A stretch of 64,000 nt of DNA, taken from contig LUCM01007372.1 of NCBI GenBank assembly GCA_008360955.1, positions 62,001 through 126,000 on the forward strand, given 5' to 3'. Shown piece after piece: positions 63,181 through 64,000 of this stretch. The position numbers and the translations under genes were made by a program. Within the stretch, counting starts at the first letter, position 1; every line of letters starts with the position of its first letter. Origin of the DNA: Fasciolopsis buskii. Taxonomy: Eukaryota; Platyhelminthes; Trematoda; Plagiorchiida; Fasciolidae. Below the pieces are notes generated by a model, which worked only from the letters and a program-made list of their open reading frames with translations, ran no database searches and was not told where the DNA came from.

Positions 63181-64000
63181 TGTAATCAGACTCGATGTAC
63201 ACCTCTTGATTGGCTAGGCTCCTGATTGGCCATCTTGACCTTATCGATCTAGTATGAGTACCTTTTGCCGTTATGCTCTTTCCAAATTGCTTCTGAAGCA
63301 ATCGCTTAAACTTCCCTTCTGTCTAAGCTTACTGCCCTGATATATCACGGACTTCTCACTCCGCCTGAAGGAAATGTTCATGCAGGCTGTACCATCAAGT
63401 GACCACTCTCTGAGAGATGACCCATTCCGCTCTTACTGACTGACAACATACGATGTTCTGCAACGAAATTCCCGTATCTTTCTCTCATTCAGGGGTCCCG
63501 GACACATGTTTACACCCCTAAGATCTAAAACCAATAGTCGTGATTGAACCCATCTATTGAGAGCTCACTTTTGCGCTTTACTGCATAACTTTTGGACAAG
63601 CGACAAGCAACGGCTTACGGCAGCGTGGAGCTGCCCCATTGGGTACAAAAGTGAGCAGAAACTACTTAGGCTTGGACGCTACCCACCCGCAACTTCCATT
63701 TCGTCCCTTGCTAGTTATTCTCACTAACCTTTCGTACTTGACCAGTGATCAAAAAAATTTATTATTAAGAAAGTTTTTTGCCTATTGGAGGATAAGGAAA
63801 TGTGAATGCCTCGAGGGGCATTAACAGTATTGCACATGCAAAGTTCCACGTATCGTATATAGGTTCATCTTCTCCATCTGCAAAAACATTGGTGTAATGT
63901 TTTGCTAGTTTATTTGAGATCATTTTATTTCGGTATCAACCTCGCGATGGTTTGGTCATTTGTTAAGATAATGCATGTTGCCGATCGCAATAGATAGGAA
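63181..64000. other. Unassigned DNA
   Basis: I recognise nothing in this end of the window. Confidence 0.3.

Noticed and set aside
1..64000. CRISPR arrays, bacterial operons, rRNA genes, phage or conjugative elements
   Set aside because: No regularly spaced direct repeats, ribosome-binding sites with long ORFs, or rRNA-like sequence were seen. The window is eukaryotic.

Overview
This window is eukaryotic. It has AT-rich, non-operonic DNA, short exons bounded by GT..AG splice sites, introns of 0.3-2.7 kb, decayed retroposons, and no long bacterial-type ORFs. The retroposons suggest a parasitic flatworm, probably a fluke or a close relative. That rests on a decayed LINE whose endonuclease region resembles elements I know from trematodes, and on tRNA-derived SINE-like repeats. 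The organism is an inference, not a database result.

Two genes can be reconstructed exon by exon. They point toward each other about 20.6 kb apart. The plus-strand gene (19159-24825, AATAAA at 24887) has four coding exons and predicts a 167-residue protein: signal peptide, one CUB domain, and a hydrophobic GPI-type tail. The minus-strand gene (51731-45668, AATAAA at 45552-45547) has eight coding exons and predicts a 423-residue protein: signal peptide, three CUB domains in tandem, and a hydrophobic tail. A second possible terminal exon, with its own hydrophobic tail, lies at 46805-46726. In both genes every CUB domain is encoded by two exons. An N-half exon runs from phase 1 to phase 0, and a C-half exon runs from phase 0 to phase 1. 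Each two-exon module is therefore symmetric (1-1) and can be duplicated in frame. This is a small family of predicted cell-surface or secreted CUB proteins, and I know of no specific function for it.

The rest is mostly repeats and unassigned DNA. A SINE-like family A (tRNA-like head, conserved tail around CTAACAAGGATGAAACAGC) occurs near 1.2, 17.9, 29.8, 30.2, 38.1, 41.4 and 49.2 kb. At 1.2 and 30 kb, forward copies are preceded by an inverted head and the same linker, so this is a shared composite repeat. A second SINE-like family B occurs at 14.1, 14.4, 31.0 and 46.0 kb. A decayed LINE endonuclease/ORF2 fragment lies at about 11.56-12.83 kb. A 457-bp inverted repeat (19824-20280) sits inside intron 1 of the single-CUB gene. 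A candidate 3'-terminal exon of an unidentified gene lies at 31877-32107. From about 51.9 kb to the end I recognise no gene.
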